Shown: positions 34,010 through 47,205 of the stretch, one piece after another
Position numbering within the stretch: the first letter of the stretch is position 1
Layout: each line of letters starts with the position of its first letter
NCBI RefSeq assembly: GCF_014356525.2
Contig: NC_052504.1
Coordinates: 101,872,514-101,936,513 of the forward strand
DNA: 64,000 nt
DNA from: Nilaparvata lugens
Lineage: Eukaryota; Arthropoda; Insecta; Hemiptera; Delphacidae
Direction of reading: 5' to 3'
The notes under the pieces: generated by a model
Told to the model about the DNA's origin: nothing
The model's database searches: none
What the model saw: the letters and a program-made list of their open reading frames with translations, nothing else
Made by a program: the position numbers and the translations under genes

Positions 34010-34109
34010 NNNNNNNNNNNNNNNNNNNNNNNNNNNNNNNNNNNNNNNNNNNNNNNNNNNNNNNNNNNNNNNNNNNNNNNNNNNNNNNNNNNNNNNNNNN
34101 NNNNNNNNN
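34010..34109. other. Assembly gap (100 N)
   Basis: Exactly 100 N, a conventional placeholder of unknown true size. The sequence right of it equals 56595 onward, so the 163 bases at 56432-56594 probably belong in or beside this gap. Confidence 0.99.
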
Positions 34110-34233
34110 CGCCAACATGCAATTAAAGCCAGCCGTAAGCATCAATCCCTACTGAGCATCCTGTTCCCTACCGAAGATCCTCACCGCGGAGAACACAACA
34201 GCCACCAGGATCATGCACTAATTAAGGAGTTGT
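34110..34233 (+). pseudogene. Open frame tail of unknown protein, copy 1
   Basis: In frame from the gap edge: RQHAIKASRKHQSLLSILFP then TEDPHRGEHNSHQDHALIKE and a stop. The fuller version is at 56450-56719. No family recognised; it could be the end of a retroelement polyprotein. Confidence 0.3.
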
Positions 34234-34263
34234 GAATATAGAACAAATTAAAAATGTAACAGA

Positions 34264-34652
34264 TCCGTGCACTGAACTACAACCGCCTATCAATGGACAC
34301 CACCGAAGCAGACAGAGGACCCCAAGATAGAGGATCAAGAGGACGACACCAGGGAGGACGGACTACCGGACAAAAGGAGCGACCACCGCAAGGCCCGGAG
34401 ACGGAGGCGCCCGAGGACACCCGACGGCATCAGGACGAGGAGGACGGACTACATGACCGAAGGTACAAGATGCATCCCAAGGCCCGGGGCGAAGGAAACG
34501 GAGGAACCGCGCGCGCCGATGGAGGCCGCATGCACGCTTCAAGAGGCCAAGGAGGATACCGGATCGTCACCAGGAGGAAGGGACCGAAGTCATGCATCCG
34601 CGGCACATACGCTTCAAGAGATATTGAGCGATGTGACCGGAAGAATGGCTAA
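34264..34652 (+). pseudogene. Arg/Glu/Gly-rich low-complexity frame, copy 1
   Basis: GC-rich, purine-biased tract in otherwise AT-rich DNA. It translates to charged low-complexity sequence (TEAPEDTRRHQDEEDGLHD, then KARGEGNGGTARADGG). Relative to 56717-57139 it lacks single bases near 34263 and 34426, which change the frame. Probably not a host gene; I cannot say which element it belongs to. Confidence 0.3.
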
Positions 34653-36349
34653 GGAAACGGATAAAAACGGATCAATAAATGGGATAAAAACGGAGCTACT
34701 ACTATGACTACTACTGATTCATGCCTGGATAAAAAAAGTGGACTACTTTGGAGATTAATATGGATAAACGGTGTTTGAGAAGAGTGGAAGAAATAAAAGT
34801 AATATAAAGAAAGTAGAAGTACCTGGATGATATGATGAGATATAATACTATTAAAGAGATGATAAATGTTTTGTTATGGTGTTAATGTTGGTAATGGCTG
34901 TGATATGGTATAAAGACTGTGTTGTGGAGAACGAAAAATATTGTATTGTTGTTGTTGTTAAATGAATCTATTATTGATGGTTGGAAATTTAATATTATAA
35001 AAATGTTATTGTTGTAAGCCTATTGAGTTATAATGAGCCGAGATCAAGAATAGTAAATGAACATAAGAGGAAGATGAATTAAAATTACATGATGATTGGA
35101 ATAAGAATGGATTGAAAGGAACCTACAGTAATGAATTAAGAAATTGTTTGAAAGAGTACACAAGATACCAGGCTTTAAATTCATGATGAAAAATTATCAA
35201 CTAGGACAGCGTCAACAATCAACAGCAGATAACCTAGCCAGCCTACAACAGCTACAAGCAGAAAACCAAAAGATACGGGAAAGCCACGAAATTTCTACAA
35301 ACCACATCACCAATTTGAAATAAATATGATAAGAAATCAAGGAAAACATTATTATCAACAATTACTAACTTCCTTAATAAATTAAAATTGGTATAGGACC
35401 TCGTGGCAACAATCCAATGTTTTAATTCCTTCCAGCCGTCAGAAGCCTGCAATAAGGAAAAGAACAATTTTTAAATATGTAATTAAATTATATACATCAG
35501 ATAAAAAAGGACACAAGCGGGAATAATAAAATTAAAATTTGTTAATTACCTTTTAAGAGAAAAAATCGAGCAGTTAGGTTAGTTATGAAAGTCGATAGCA
35601 AATTCTGATGTAACATGAAACACTATGAATTATAGAACAGCGAACAGCTGACCAAAGCCACCCAAATCAAATGAATAATATCTGTTGAACATATGTTTAT
35701 AAAAAGAATTACTGTACCCAAGAGTTATTTTATTGTTATTTATTATATTTATTAATGTCGATATTATTTTATATTTTTCTATATTATTACTTTTGATTAT
35801 GCCACGTTTGTTACCTGAAAAGATTAAAGTGAATACCAATTACCAAAACCAAAGAGCCATTAGCAAAAGAAAGTATTGTACCTGATGTATAGAAAATTAT
35901 TTATATTAAGACCTAAGAAATACTATAAGATAACGCCCAGAAGTTTATGAATCGAAATTATTGTCTAAAAGGAATCATTTAAGAATTATGAAATGTGTGT
36001 AGTTAAGTTGGCAGCCCTGCAAGCGGCGAATTCAAAAATTACTGTGTTGTAAATGTTGTCAGGAGGAGTACGTTTAGAAGTTTATATTTATGATATTTTA
36101 TGTGTGTTGAGGAGGAGAATTTGTTATGTTTTTGATAAAGGTATAAAGGAGATGCAGCAAATATGACTGCGAAATGTGATAGAAGTGGAGAGTATAATTT
36201 ATAAATAAAGTATAGTGTATATCAGTGTTTTGAAGGGTGGGTTTTTCATTAAAAACATTGTGATTCTCAAATATTTTGAATTCAAACCCAGGGCGTGTGT
36301 AAAGGTATCAAATTTGGGTAGATAAAAAGCCCTAACAAATAATAATAGG
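34653..36349. other. AT-rich tail of an unidentified element, copy 1
   Basis: No coding signal. Around 36190-36300 there is TTATAAATAAAGTATAG, which could be a polyadenylation signal, then an AAACCCAGGGCGTGTGTAAA stretch, compatible with the 3' end of a retroelement. Confidence 0.35.
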
Positions 36350-38290
36350 TCTAAAAATAAAGTAATTGGCTAATATCGCCAGCAGATAATAATCAAGATA
36401 AGATAGCATCAGCTTGTTCTGGCTAAATGGTACAAGAACTTAAAAAGGATTTGAAGAAAGTTTACTACTCATAAATATATTATTTATAAAATATTTGAAG
36501 ATTGAGGTTAGATAGATGTATTCACAGATCGGTGACCTAGATCGATCAACCGAAGAACGTAGAATCTGACCACAACCCCTTGGCAGAGCTTTATTGCAAT
36601 CAGACGGTGTGCAATGTGAGAAAACACCCGTCCACGTGGCTAATTATTAGTTAGCATGGAATTAATATTAATATATATAATATTAACTAGCATGCAAAGA
36701 GCATAAATAAAAACCAAATAAAATAATTTAATGTATTCAGGAAATAAGAGTTACCAGGCGCATGAATACCTAATAAAATTTGCATGCACCAATAGTAAAA
36801 CGGCAGTTAATAGGCGGCAACTGTAGCCGATTCAAAAATTTTTATATATTTATATAATGTAGTAGATTTTGTGTAAAAATTGTGTAACCTATATTATCAA
36901 TATGGCTCGAATGCAAAGAAATTATTAATCATATAATCTAAGCAATATCTTGGCATTTTTTGTAAGATCTATTTGAATTTAATGGCGGAGGATTGAGATA
37001 TTTAAATTTTATGCTAATTTGAAAGTCGGAAAGAGGATCTGTAAAACTTGAGAAGGAAGAACCAGCACTCGCCAACCAAGAGACTCGCCAGCCAGATGCC
37101 ACCATAAGAGGACCCCAAATATTTTAGAGCGAAGTACCTTATTAATAATTTTTAAAAGTTAAAGTTAAAGTAAATTATAATTTCTTAAAATTCGTGATGC
37201 TATTGTGAAGCAGAAGTCATTTTTCATTATAATTAAATTATAACCCCTGGAGGAGACGATTCCGGCTACCATATTCCGGACCGCATGGAGTTGGATCGAC
37301 ATCGGCGGCTTACAAGAAGATTTTCGACACGTGAGTGATTTAAATTTGAATTTAGTGATGGGCGCCCTAGTGCTTCGAAATAATCTGATGATCAAAGCTA
37401 GCTCGCCGAAAGGGTTATTATAAATTAAGAAATTAATAAGAGTAATACTTGCGCAAGTAAAAATTAGTATTAAAGGTATCTAATTGAAAGAAAAATATAT
37501 AGATCAATATTTTAGAAATTTCTGTTTAATCAAAGAAGTACGAAATCTAGGCTATTAAAACATATGCATACAATTTTAATTTTTGCAATACAATTTGCGA
37601 TAATTTATCATAGTTCTAATTCACTAGATGAATGGCTCTACCTATTCCGTCAGGTGCCGAATCTTGCACCCTGAGATAAAAATATATATTCGATACAAAT
37701 AAATCTACTAAATACTAGAGATTTTAATATATAGATATATTGGATTATTAGTGGCTAATTTATCAAGCTGATCTTAGAGCACATATTTTTGATTGAATTA
37801 TCCAAGTCGACAAGTATTAGCAAGTGCATGTCGCAGCTACATGCAAAGGAATGCATATGATTTTAGATAAAGGCACATGGTAATGTTTCGTGCCATAAAT
37901 CTAGAATATAAAGTTTAGCCTGTGATATTTTTGCTGATATAAAATTATTGTTCTATTTTTTTATATTATTTTTTTATCGCTCTATATATATTTTTTGCCT
38001 CGATTGATCTTTGCATTATTTGTGTAATATATGTGAACTTTCATGGTGTGCAATTATTTTTATTCCTCAACACTATAGTATAAGTATCATTTATATATAT
38101 ATATTTATTATTTATTGAATTACAAGATTTATTGGAGAAGCCCATATCTAGGCCTATCAAGATTTTTTTTTTTAGACTGAATACTATTAGAAAACCACGA
38201 CCTAATTATATCAAATCTCATGCTTTACCGACTGATGCCAAGCAGGAGGCTAATCGTTATTTTATATAAAGAATAACGTGACAACTTTAT
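36350..38290 (+). repeat. Interspersed repeat, family A, copy 2
   Basis: The better preserved relative of 3700-6060, sharing the same ordered landmarks. It includes a moderately GC-rich block (37235-37390) around CCCCTGGAGGAGACGATTCC, then GGGCGCCCTAGTGC and AAAGCTAGCTCGCCGAAAGGG, and ends near TACCGACTGATGCCAAGCAGG. No protein recognised. Confidence 0.6.
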
Positions 38291-38995
38291 ATATTAAAAT
38301 TTCACAGTGAAAAATTATAGTTATTATGACTGAAATTGACTCATCTAGAGCAATTTCATCCACATTTGACACTTGTGACTCCTTGCATTTTCTTACATTA
38401 TAGTCAAGTATACACATTATCGTCTACTCTAGTATCAAAACGTCATAAAGCAGAATTTAGTGTACGCTATAAATTTGCAATTGACCTATTATCTCATTAG
38501 GTTGTAAAAGTACTTTCGGATAAGCTTTATGCTGTTGCTAGACTTGCAGCATTGGAATATTAGATGCAGTGCAGCACATTGTTGTGAACAACCGTGCTAA
38601 TGTTTCAGCAAGTTTGAAGCGGGCCCTCCAACGACCCTGTAGAGTACTATGATAGGCTCATCAAAAACTCATTTTCCATGTTGTTCGGGAAATAAGAGAT
38701 AGCGAAATGTGGTTTTGTTGCAGCAAGATTCCACCATAGCGGGTTGCGGTACCAGAATATGCTACAAATGTGATGCTGAGATTCGTAACTGAGCCGATAT
38801 TCAAGTTTACCTCCCTTCGATAACAAGTGTTTATCTCCAGTAGCGCTGACGGAAACGAGATCGATTGATACGACAATGGGCATGAAATTTTCACAATAAA
38901 TCATTCACGCAAAATCAATCTCAAGCCACTAGTAGAGATTGGTAGAGATGGAATAATCATATTATGTTATACTGTAAGATTGTATCATATCATAA
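38291..38995. other. Spacer, nothing recognised
   Basis: The small minus-strand frames at 38647-38904 lack any family signature and are duplicated unchanged in copy 2 only because the whole region is. Confidence 0.4.
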
Positions 38996-39691
38996 TCTAT
39001 ATATATAAAAGCGAAATGGCACTCACTCACTGACTGACTGACTGACTGACTCACTCACTCACTCACTCACTCACTCACTCACTCCTCGCATAACTAAAAA
39101 TCTACCGACCAAAAACGTTCAAATTTGGTAGGTATGTTCAGTTGGCCCTTTAGAGGCGCACTAAGAAATCTTTTGGCATATTTAACTCCAAGGGTTGTTT
39201 TTAAGGGTTTAAAGTTCGTCTTTTAGCATGTATATTCTTCTTCTTCCAATCTCTTAATTATAATTGAAATTTACATATCATATGTTACTATAGAACTATA
39301 ATCTAGATAGAGTACCACTTCGAAACAGTTGTTAAGGCAACTAAATTAATAATTTGTCAGGTTGGCATTAAGTTGAGTTGACTTTGTTAGGTTGGCACCA
39401 AGTTGGAGATATGCATTTATCGCGGAAAAATTGATTGGACACTGCTACTTCAATCCTGGGAATATTATATTTCTAGCCGTCAGGCTCGCTTCGCTCGCCG
39501 TATCCGTTTAGCCAGACGTTTAGTCTGGACCCCCGACTGGATTGTCCTAACATATGATAAAAATGCTCAAATGAAAATGCAGGCGAGCGAAGCGAGCCTG
39601 CTGATCTCATTCTTGGACGATCCAGTCGGGGGTCCAGGGGGGGAGCCCCCTGGCTAGACGGATACGGCGAGCGAAGCGAGCCTGACGCTAG
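38996..39691 (+). mobile_element. Non-autonomous Helitron with fold-back, copy 1
   Basis: Begins 5'-TCTATATATATAAAAGCG and ends CTAG-3' (39688-39691), inserted between host A (38995) and T (39692), the Helitron rule. It has a (CACT)n tract near its 5' end and long inverted arms: 39478-39513 pairs with 39650-39687 (containing GGCTCGCTTCGCTCGCCG), and inner arms 39524-39542 pair with 39614-39636 (CTGGACCCCCGACTGG). No Rep/helicase is encoded. Confidence 0.78.
39020..39083. repeat. (CACT)n/(GACT)n microsatellite
   Basis: CACTCACTCACTGACTGACT and continuing (CACT)n just inside the Helitron 5' end. Confidence 0.95.
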
Positions 39692-42600
39692 TATTCATAT
39701 ATTATCCTTCAATATCAGAAATTATTCCAACGTGATAGACGTGATGTATTAGTTGGTCTCATCAAATATCAGCTACAATATCATTTGGTGCGATTTTGTT
39801 CGTAATTTTCAAATTTCGGTAATTCTGTTTAGAAAAGACTATCGTGACATGGATAAGAGGAACTGAAGTGATAAATGATGATGAGTGTTGAATTTATGAA
39901 AGATATGACTCATGATTGTTGATTATATAGTGAGTGACAGTTATACATGTGGAGATCACCACTGTTTCATGATAATACTATAACCATACAATATTTTTAT
40001 GAATATATAACCATATAACCATAATATACTATAACCTTATAACCATACTATAATCATTTTCATAGGACGTACTTATGGCATTTCGCTTAATAATCCTAGT
40101 GAGAAAGATTTACTTATTCATAATGAATCAATTCTCTACAATGAAATTCTACTTTCTTCAATGATGGAGTAAAATCCAGTCTTTTCTATTGATAGTTGAA
40201 TGCAAACACGTGCTCCACTGGTGTTTTCAGTGCTCTGAAAATGAATGCTCCGAATAAAGAGCAAATAGAAGATTTCGTTCCGAGAAACCGCAATTTAATT
40301 ATTGTGCTGCTCCATTGATATTGGAGAGCGTGGGATTGTTGAATGATTCGATTCTGATTAGTTTCTATTCATAGATATTTGATGGAGTTTCCAATCCACG
40401 ATGAAAAGCTTCCATAGCATGATTGAATGTTTGATGAATAGTTCATTGATTGCAGATGTGTTAGATGGAAGACATTGAGTTCGATACGAGTTCGCTGGGG
40501 AGACTCATAATCAATAGTTTTTGCTACTTGCTCTGAATAAATCTTTTCATCCCAAAATGAACATCAATACGAGTACTTGAAAAGTTCAAGGAAATACCCA
40601 AGCATGTTTTTCAAACTATTGATTGCAAATGAGGCTCGACGAGCATGAGGAAAAATTCTTGCATAGGATTGAATTGAATTGAATTGAATCGCTGCCTTTA
40701 TTAAAAACCTAGGAGGGCGAAGTAGGATAATTGATATGGTATATAATAATCCAATAGCGTCTTATTGAAATATTTTAAACTCTTGATATGAGGTGGCATT
40801 CATCCAACGCTGTTTCATGTATTTCCTCTTGTTCTATTTCCAACTATAGTGTCTTTTGAGAACCTAATTCTCAGACAACTATAATTAAGTACGGAAATCA
40901 TGCGAGACTCCGATGGTGGAGGGGTTAGTGAAATTTCTAGTACTATTCCAGTGGTGAGGAATCCGAAATAAAAATCATTTGACGATTGATTGCCTCTATA
41001 TTAAATATTTAATTCAACAACACTTTACAATAAATACTTTCTTCAATTAAAGATTATCTTTGTCTTTAAGAGACCAAATTACGTCTTAAAGAGACCAAAA
41101 TTTAAGGGACACATTGAATTCTGATGGGGAAAGATCAAGTACTCATCTTGTAGTGGTCGTCGCGATGTCCGGAGTCCCTGGCGGAGATGGATGAAGGGGT
41201 GAAGATGGATTGGTCGTCCTCCAGGAATGTTCAGGCGTCGCGGCGACAGATCCAAAAGGGAGCTAGTCTTGTTCTCTCCTCATCAGCGTTCAATGACGTA
41301 AGATTCCATCCATGATTGGAAGAAGTCACCGGCCCTTTTACAATGGAAATTCTCGGCCCGATACAGAAACCTGATGACAAATTTACAACAGAATTAGAAA
41401 CATAATAATTACCAATATCTAATAGGATTGTATTCAATTGATGATCTAGGTAGATCATCAAATAAATACAATTCACCGCTTCCTATGAGGAAATAATATC
41501 ATTAACATACATAAATCGAACACTTCCACTTCAAAAATGATAAACTATATTCAATGACATAATAAAAATACTCACCCAAAAGGGTATTGAAGATTCGAAG
41601 TATAGAGGGAATCAATCGTCATCCTAATTCAAGCTATCCCATTATTACTGTATTCTCAAAAGGGGGACTTTACTTCTAAATATTACTCTTAGCCTACATT
41701 TAAAGTAACTTCAAAAGATGTCCGATTTACTTGGACAATCAATTATTAAATTCTCCTGGAGAGAATGAGAATGTACCCCCAAACGAAAACATTACTGGAA
41801 ATTGAAAGAAAATCTCAAGAAACAGTTAACACTATGACAGCTGGGATTAGAATAATCGCTCTCCTAGTTTTCAGAGGCTTCCAGACTGATCAGTTCTACC
41901 ATAAAACTTTAAAATATTTACCCGATCGCCTGTGAATTTATTTTCGCCCACTCTCTTCCTCCTCAGTAAATAAGGAAGGTGATACGTTCAAGCAAGAAGG
42001 AAACTAGGAGAGAAAAGTTATTTCCCTTTTGCAAGTTTAGAATTATGGGATTGATTCAGCATACTTCTGGCGTCTAAATCTGTCGTGAGAATAGATAATT
42101 CCAAGTGGGATCGTGGGAACCAAGGACTTTAATAAGATGCTGGTCATAATTATAACGATTTTAGAAATGCTGGCTAAGCTGCCAATGAACAAGAATAAAT
42201 TTACTTTCTTTATGGGAAATGAAAATTACTTACTTAAGATAGAATAAATTCTATTTAATAACTCAAAATTTTGGTACACAACTAAGAATATGTATGAAGT
42301 TTTTCAATATCTGCTTCATGAGCCACACGATTAAACAAATCATTGAGTATGGATAAATCCAATATTGAATAAACGTAACTTGGTGAGCAAGTTGCTAGAA
42401 CAAGTAGTAGTGAGTTGAAATGGGAAGAGTGAGCTAATTTTTGTTGCGAACGAGTTATGAAGATCTACAATGTGGGTCAATCCACTGGGTCCAATATGAA
42501 CAATATTCTAAATCTCCCTTTTTGAGAATTAGAATTCCCAATTCGAATCAAATTAAATACTTCAGATTCATCCTGAAGAAATTTTCCAGAGAACTGTTCT

Positions 42601-43915
42601 CAAATCGGGAAGGTATCAGATTCTTCATCAGTTTGTAAACAACTCATTCACTGAGAATTGAGACAAGTAGAGGAATTATGCAATTCTGTCGGCGAAATGA
42701 AGTTATGGATGGAGTGTTGATGGCGAAATGAGAAACTACAAGTGAATTTCCTAATTCCCTTCGAGGCGAGAGATCATAGGATTGTATAACATTTTGGAGA
42801 GTGTAATGGAGTGTGATGAATTACAAGGAAAGCGGCTCAACTTTGTTCCATAACAGGCCTCTCAGAGAAGCTTTATGAAATTGTTAATCCGCCAGACCGA
42901 GTTTCATGAATCCGTAACTCCCACTCAAACAGCGGGTGCCTGAAAACTTTAAAAGAGTAATAAATAAAGAAGAATGTTCAGTGCTCTTGACCTCCCAAAT
43001 ACAGCATTCTCGGAGATTTACAAAACAATTTATGTTTTGTTGATCCCTCCTTGTAATTTTCGTTGTGATAATGGTTTTCGCTTGATAATATATAGGAATG
43101 ATGAATACTGGTAGTGGAAACGAGTTATGTAAATTAATGATGAGTACGAATCATTCAGATTGTAGAATAACTCAATAGTTCTCACAGAAAGTAATTGAAC
43201 TGAGTATTCCTCCATCAGAAAATATATACTGAATACTCATCACAATAATAAAAGCTTGTGATGAAATAATAATGTAGATTGTGAGATATAGGATCATTAT
43301 TTCGTAGGCTATTTAGGTAAGCAATCATCCAATTTCCAAAATAAGATTATCAAAATTCGAGGTTCGAAGATTGAAAAAATGTAAACTATCCGTTGTGTCA
43401 TTTGTAGTATTGCCGTTCAATTTACCTTCCATCATACTTATTCCAACTTGGCATGATTCTTCCAAGTAATTATTATTATGTTTTCAATGAGCAATGATCA
43501 TGATGAGAAATTCATTTTGAATAAAGTCGTTTTAACCATTACTTTCTTGATGTATTACAGTTCATTAGAAATTGGTTTTGTTGTAACAACCGAAACCAGT
43601 TACTTATCATTGAAAGATGTGTTAATGTCAGCTTTGGGTATTTTTGAAAAATTTTTTTCGAAAATCTAAACATTTCTTCCAAGAATCGTGACATTTTTCC
43701 CGAAAGTTCATTAAAATAATGATTAACTAGGAATTATCATCTATTCATAAATGTTATATAAACTCTATAGACTATTGTCTATTATTGATTTAAAATTATT
43801 TTCAAAGAATGATTGATACACTTTCAAAATAATGATTAAAATAAATTATTGCTGCCTCTCATCCATCGTACTATTTAAAGCTCTATATTAGGCTTGATGG
43901 AGTATAGAGGTGCGT
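39692..43915. other. Low-copy-looking DNA, no gene recognised
   Basis: Up to 41502 this is shared with copy 2. At 40668-40710 a (TTGAA)n run next to CGCTGCCTTTATT looks like the 3' tail of a LINE on the minus strand (AATAAAGGCAGCG followed by (ATTCA)n). A perfect 11-bp hairpin TTGATGATCTA-GG-TAGATCATCAA lies at 41438-41461. From 41503 to 43915 I see only AT-rich sequence with short chance frames. Confidence 0.45.
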
Positions 43916-44188
43916 ACAGATATACGCGCATCGAACACGCTCCGCACTCGCTCCGATCATGAACATTACGCGAGATGTTACGCAAGGGTTTGCTTGAGGT
44001 TCGAAATATGTTCGAAGGATGATCGCTCCTCTCTTTTTTAAAGGTGCGTACGCGCCGCGAACATGAGCAATTCACTTTTAATCAGCTGATTATATCTGTA
44101 TTTTTACAGAAGCTGTAAGATACATATATAAAAGCTTGGTATCAGCTGATTGCTCATATTCGCGGAGCGTGAATCTGTACGCACCTCT
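43916..44188. mobile_element. TA-flanked MITE, copy 2
   Basis: Ends AGAGGTGCGTACAGAT (43916) and ATCTGTACGCACCTCT (to 44188) are exact reverse complements, with TA at each junction. This is the best preserved member of the family with copies at 7251-7502 and about 47565-47726. The internal GC-rich parts (CGAACACGCTCCGCACTCGC) contrast with the flanks. Confidence 0.85.
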
Positions 44189-44329
44189 ATTGTTGACATC
44201 GCTACACCTAACCTCACAAAAGTGAACGTTCAATCCAGCTAATCGGGTGACAAAACTAAATAAAATATTCTGACCGGGGGATTGCTGGGTAGCCTAATTA
44301 TACATTATGTTTATATGATAAATTGAATA

Positions 44330-44681
44330 TCGGGGCACCGAGCTTCGCTCATTATTTTTATTTATTGATAAACAGAACACAATTCTCTAAACTGATCTTG
44401 TTTATATTTTACAGCTGGCTGAACGTGAGCTTATGAATTTCGGGGATGCGATATTTTGATTTTCCACAGAATCACTCGATCACTTTTCACTATTCACAGA
44501 CGAATAAAGTCTCAGCTGTTGAAGCCAAAGATGAATTATCCTTTTAATGTCGTTCAGCGAGTTTTCTCAAGGATGAGACCTAGTGTAATCGAATTTTTAT
44601 ATTATAAACCTACTATGTTCCAAATTTCGTGAAAGTCTTTAGAGTCGTTTTCGAGATCCGTTGAACATAAATATATAGCTA
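44330..44681. repeat. Probable transposon debris
   Basis: GGGGCACCGAGCTTCGCTC (about 44332) and TTTCGTGAAAGTCTTTAGAG with CGTTTTCGAGATCCGTTGAA (44620-44665) are of the style common in insect non-autonomous elements. The stretch ends exactly where the minus-strand Helitron begins. Boundaries and class are uncertain. Confidence 0.4.
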
Positions 44682-44933
44682 CTAGCAGGAACCCGTGCTT
44701 CGCAGGGATCTATTTTCAAACTTGATAATCTGAAAACTTGACTTAATGAAATTTTGAAGAATTGAAAATAGGCCTATAACCATCCTTGGTTAATTAAGAA
44801 TCTAGCCTATATGCAAAATTTCAAGTTAATCAGTTCAGTAGTAGGCCTACAGACGTGATGATGCGTCAAACATAATTTTCCTATCCCGTACGTGTATAAG
44901 TCAACTCTTAATTTTATTATAGATTATGGTTAA
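44682..44933 (-). mobile_element. Short Helitron, minus strand
   Basis: On the minus strand it starts TCTATAATAAAATT and ends CCTGCGAAGCACGGG then TTCCTGCTAG, flanked by A and T. A near-terminal hairpin (CCCTGC-GAA-GCACGGG) precedes CTAG. It shares ACGTACGGGATAGG and the CACGGGTT..CTGCTAG end with the plus-strand copy at 52910-53092. Confidence 0.75.
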
Positions 44934-45138
44934 CGACTGCAAGAGATAGGAGTGTGGAACAGAATAGTTGTGAAATTATGATAGTGCCAGAAGTGTCTCG
45001 AACACAATAGTAGGTACTACATGAACTTTTTGAAAGTGATTTGAAAAAGAAAATTGAAACAACAGAACTGAAAGTTGTCAACCTTATCATTATACCACCA
45101 TTTAGAGAGGCTTTGTTTGAGCCGAATGAAATCTTCTA

Positions 45139-45400
45139 TCTTCTATATATATAAATAAAAAATGAATGTCTGTTTGTGTGTTTGTTCCATATGACTTGAA
45201 AATACTTGACATAACGTCATGAACCTTTTGGAATATGTTGTGTATATATGGGGATGGTTTCTGACCAAAAATTTTAATAGGGTGGCTAATAATGATTATT
45301 CATTAATCCATTTTACAGACCTATGTTTTCGAAATTGTCGGCCTAGCGGCTACTGAAGAACGGAAAGATGATCATGATTCAAGATCATATTAAGATAATA
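45139..45400 (+). repeat. Helitron-like 5' end, 3' end not found
   Basis: TTCTATATATATAAATAAAA then ATGAATGTCTGTTTGTGTG is the style of a Helitron-type 5' end. No CTAG-plus-hairpin terminus could be assigned downstream, and the preceding base is T rather than A. Confidence 0.35.
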
Positions 45401-46789
45401 TGATTTAGCATCTAAGTTACCAGCTGTAATAAACACGTCACCCTATGATAAATTGTGTAGGCTACTGGTAGGCTATTACAACGGTAGTTTGGAGTTGAAG
45501 TGTAGTTGATTGGTACCTGCTGATGATAATGGTTCCTTAGAAGACCTATACAAATAATTATCACTCCCCTATCATTGAGTAACCGGAAAATGTTGTATCA
45601 TGTATAAATGTAGCTTATATTCATCATAAAATGGAAGATGCAAAGAATATGTAATTCTGTGTGATTCATCTTACATCGCATATTTCCTGGACCATCTATT
45701 GACAATCAACAACTATGAAAACATTGAATTCATCTTTGAAACACTGATTTATCCTATTTTTTTTCAATTCAACACTTTACTGTTAGATAGAACTACCAAT
45801 TGATTGAGAAGAATACGTTTTGGGAATAATGAATGCTGCATGACAGAGCATATAGTAAGTCCGTATTCAGATGTAAATGAAAATATTGATTGTCAGATAA
45901 ATTTCATGATTCACCAAATAAAGTGAAGTGTGACATGAAATACATTGACTTTTAGCAGTACGAATTTCTCCAGGTAATCTAGTTGTAAATGAAGCTTTAT
46001 TATTAATAAGTAATATTTTATAATTGACTATTATAGTCAACGCTGAAAAAAGACAGGCTCAATCACCAGGAATACTATAAATTCTATGAAGGACCAGTAA
46101 GCCATTAATTTGGAGTAGTTCAATCACTTCCATTATGGACACTGGATACATTATGGACAATCAATACGTATGAAATTTATTAGCTACAAAACAAAAACTT
46201 TGATTGAAGTGACCCCGACTACTACAACCATTTAGATCAAATATAAGAGATAACTCACATCTCTCATCAACTCGTACTTTTTGTTCACAAAATATTACCA
46301 CAAAAATATAAGTTATATTGAATGAACTCACGGCTAATATTACTCAAGTTTGTATTTTTCTGACCTTGCTACAAATAAATGTAGGTTTATGTTTGACATC
46401 TTGTTTTTGTAATCTTGTTGTCTATTAAGAAATTCTTCAATGTTTTTTTTTTGCAATAAAATTTGAATTTGGAAAAACAATTATCAACAAACTCCTAACC
46501 GAAGAAATCTCTGTGCTCTGTTCTAATCGGAATGTATGAGACTCCTTATTATACAGCTGATAGAAGGCGAAAAACGAAATGGCCAAGCATACAACAATGG
46601 AACAAACACGTGGCAATATGCTCGCGCTTCCGATCCATGGAAAATTAAATTCGGTCAGCTGATTGATAAAATTATTTTAATCTTTCCAATGATTACAACA
46701 TATGTTAGAATATCATGTGTCTATTATATCAGTTCCATATGGCATTCACCTCACCATGTTCATAACCTTACTAAATAGAATCCTTTTTC
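45401..46789. other. AT-rich DNA, nothing recognised
   Basis: No coding, RNA or repeat signature seen; the 80-codon frame at 46536-46778 has no family-like features. Confidence 0.4.
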
Positions 46790-47160
46790 ATCCTTTGAAA
46801 CCCTTAGAGGCAAAATATCTCAAAATCCGTTCTTAGTGTGCGTCTAGCATGTTTGAAGAATATTTGTGCAGAGTTTTAAGTCTGTAGGCCAATCAGTTTG
46901 AGCTGTAGTGTGATTTTACATGAGAATTTCCAAAAAATGCCACCTCCTGGACCTCTCTCTGCTCCTGGTCAGATTTTTTCTGCATAGATCTGATTTCTTT
47001 TCGTAGCTGAACAGAAAAGCTCCTCAAATCCTTTCTTAGTGGATGTTTGAGGCTATCATAAACAATTTTGCAAAATTTCAAGTTTGTTGGCTCAGTATTT
47101 TGGGCTGTGGTGTGATTTCAGTCTGTAGGGGCTTAGCCTTTTATAGATATAGAGATATAA
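46790..47160. repeat. Degenerate two-unit repeat, transposon-like
   Basis: Two units share the pattern AAATCC-(G/T)TTCTTAGTG...GTTTGA(A/G)G...AA(G/T)T(C/T)TGT(A/T)GG...TGTGATTT (46805-46920 and 47025-47130), about 215 bp apart. The right end TTTTATAGATATAGAGATAT is typical of small insect repeats. Confidence 0.5.
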
Positions 47161-47167
47161 CCATATG

Positions 47168-47205
47168 AATATATATATATATATTATATATATATATATA
47201 TATAC
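47168..47205. repeat. (AT)n microsatellite
   Basis: Nearly pure AT alternation with one TTA interruption. Confidence 0.95.

Larger units (their letters stand above)
34110..41502 (+). repeat. 7.4-kb near-identical repeat, copy 1
   Basis: Matches 56595-64000 essentially base for base; the coordinate offset drifts only from 22485 to 22498, from scattered small indels (for example near 34263, 34426, 36530, 36720, 37190, 39875). It starts at the very edge of an N gap. The second copy runs off the end of the window. Confidence 0.95.

Noticed and set aside
33941..34126. Open frames crossing the runs of N (also 56246-56443)
   Set aside because: Most codons are unknown; the frames are artefacts of the gaps.
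38647..38904. 85-codon minus-strand frame present again at 61146-61403
   Set aside because: Its conservation is explained by the near-identical 7.4-kb repeat, not by selection.
39020..39083. Regular short repeats as a possible CRISPR array
   Set aside because: Pure 4-bp microsatellite without spacers, in eukaryotic DNA inside a Helitron.
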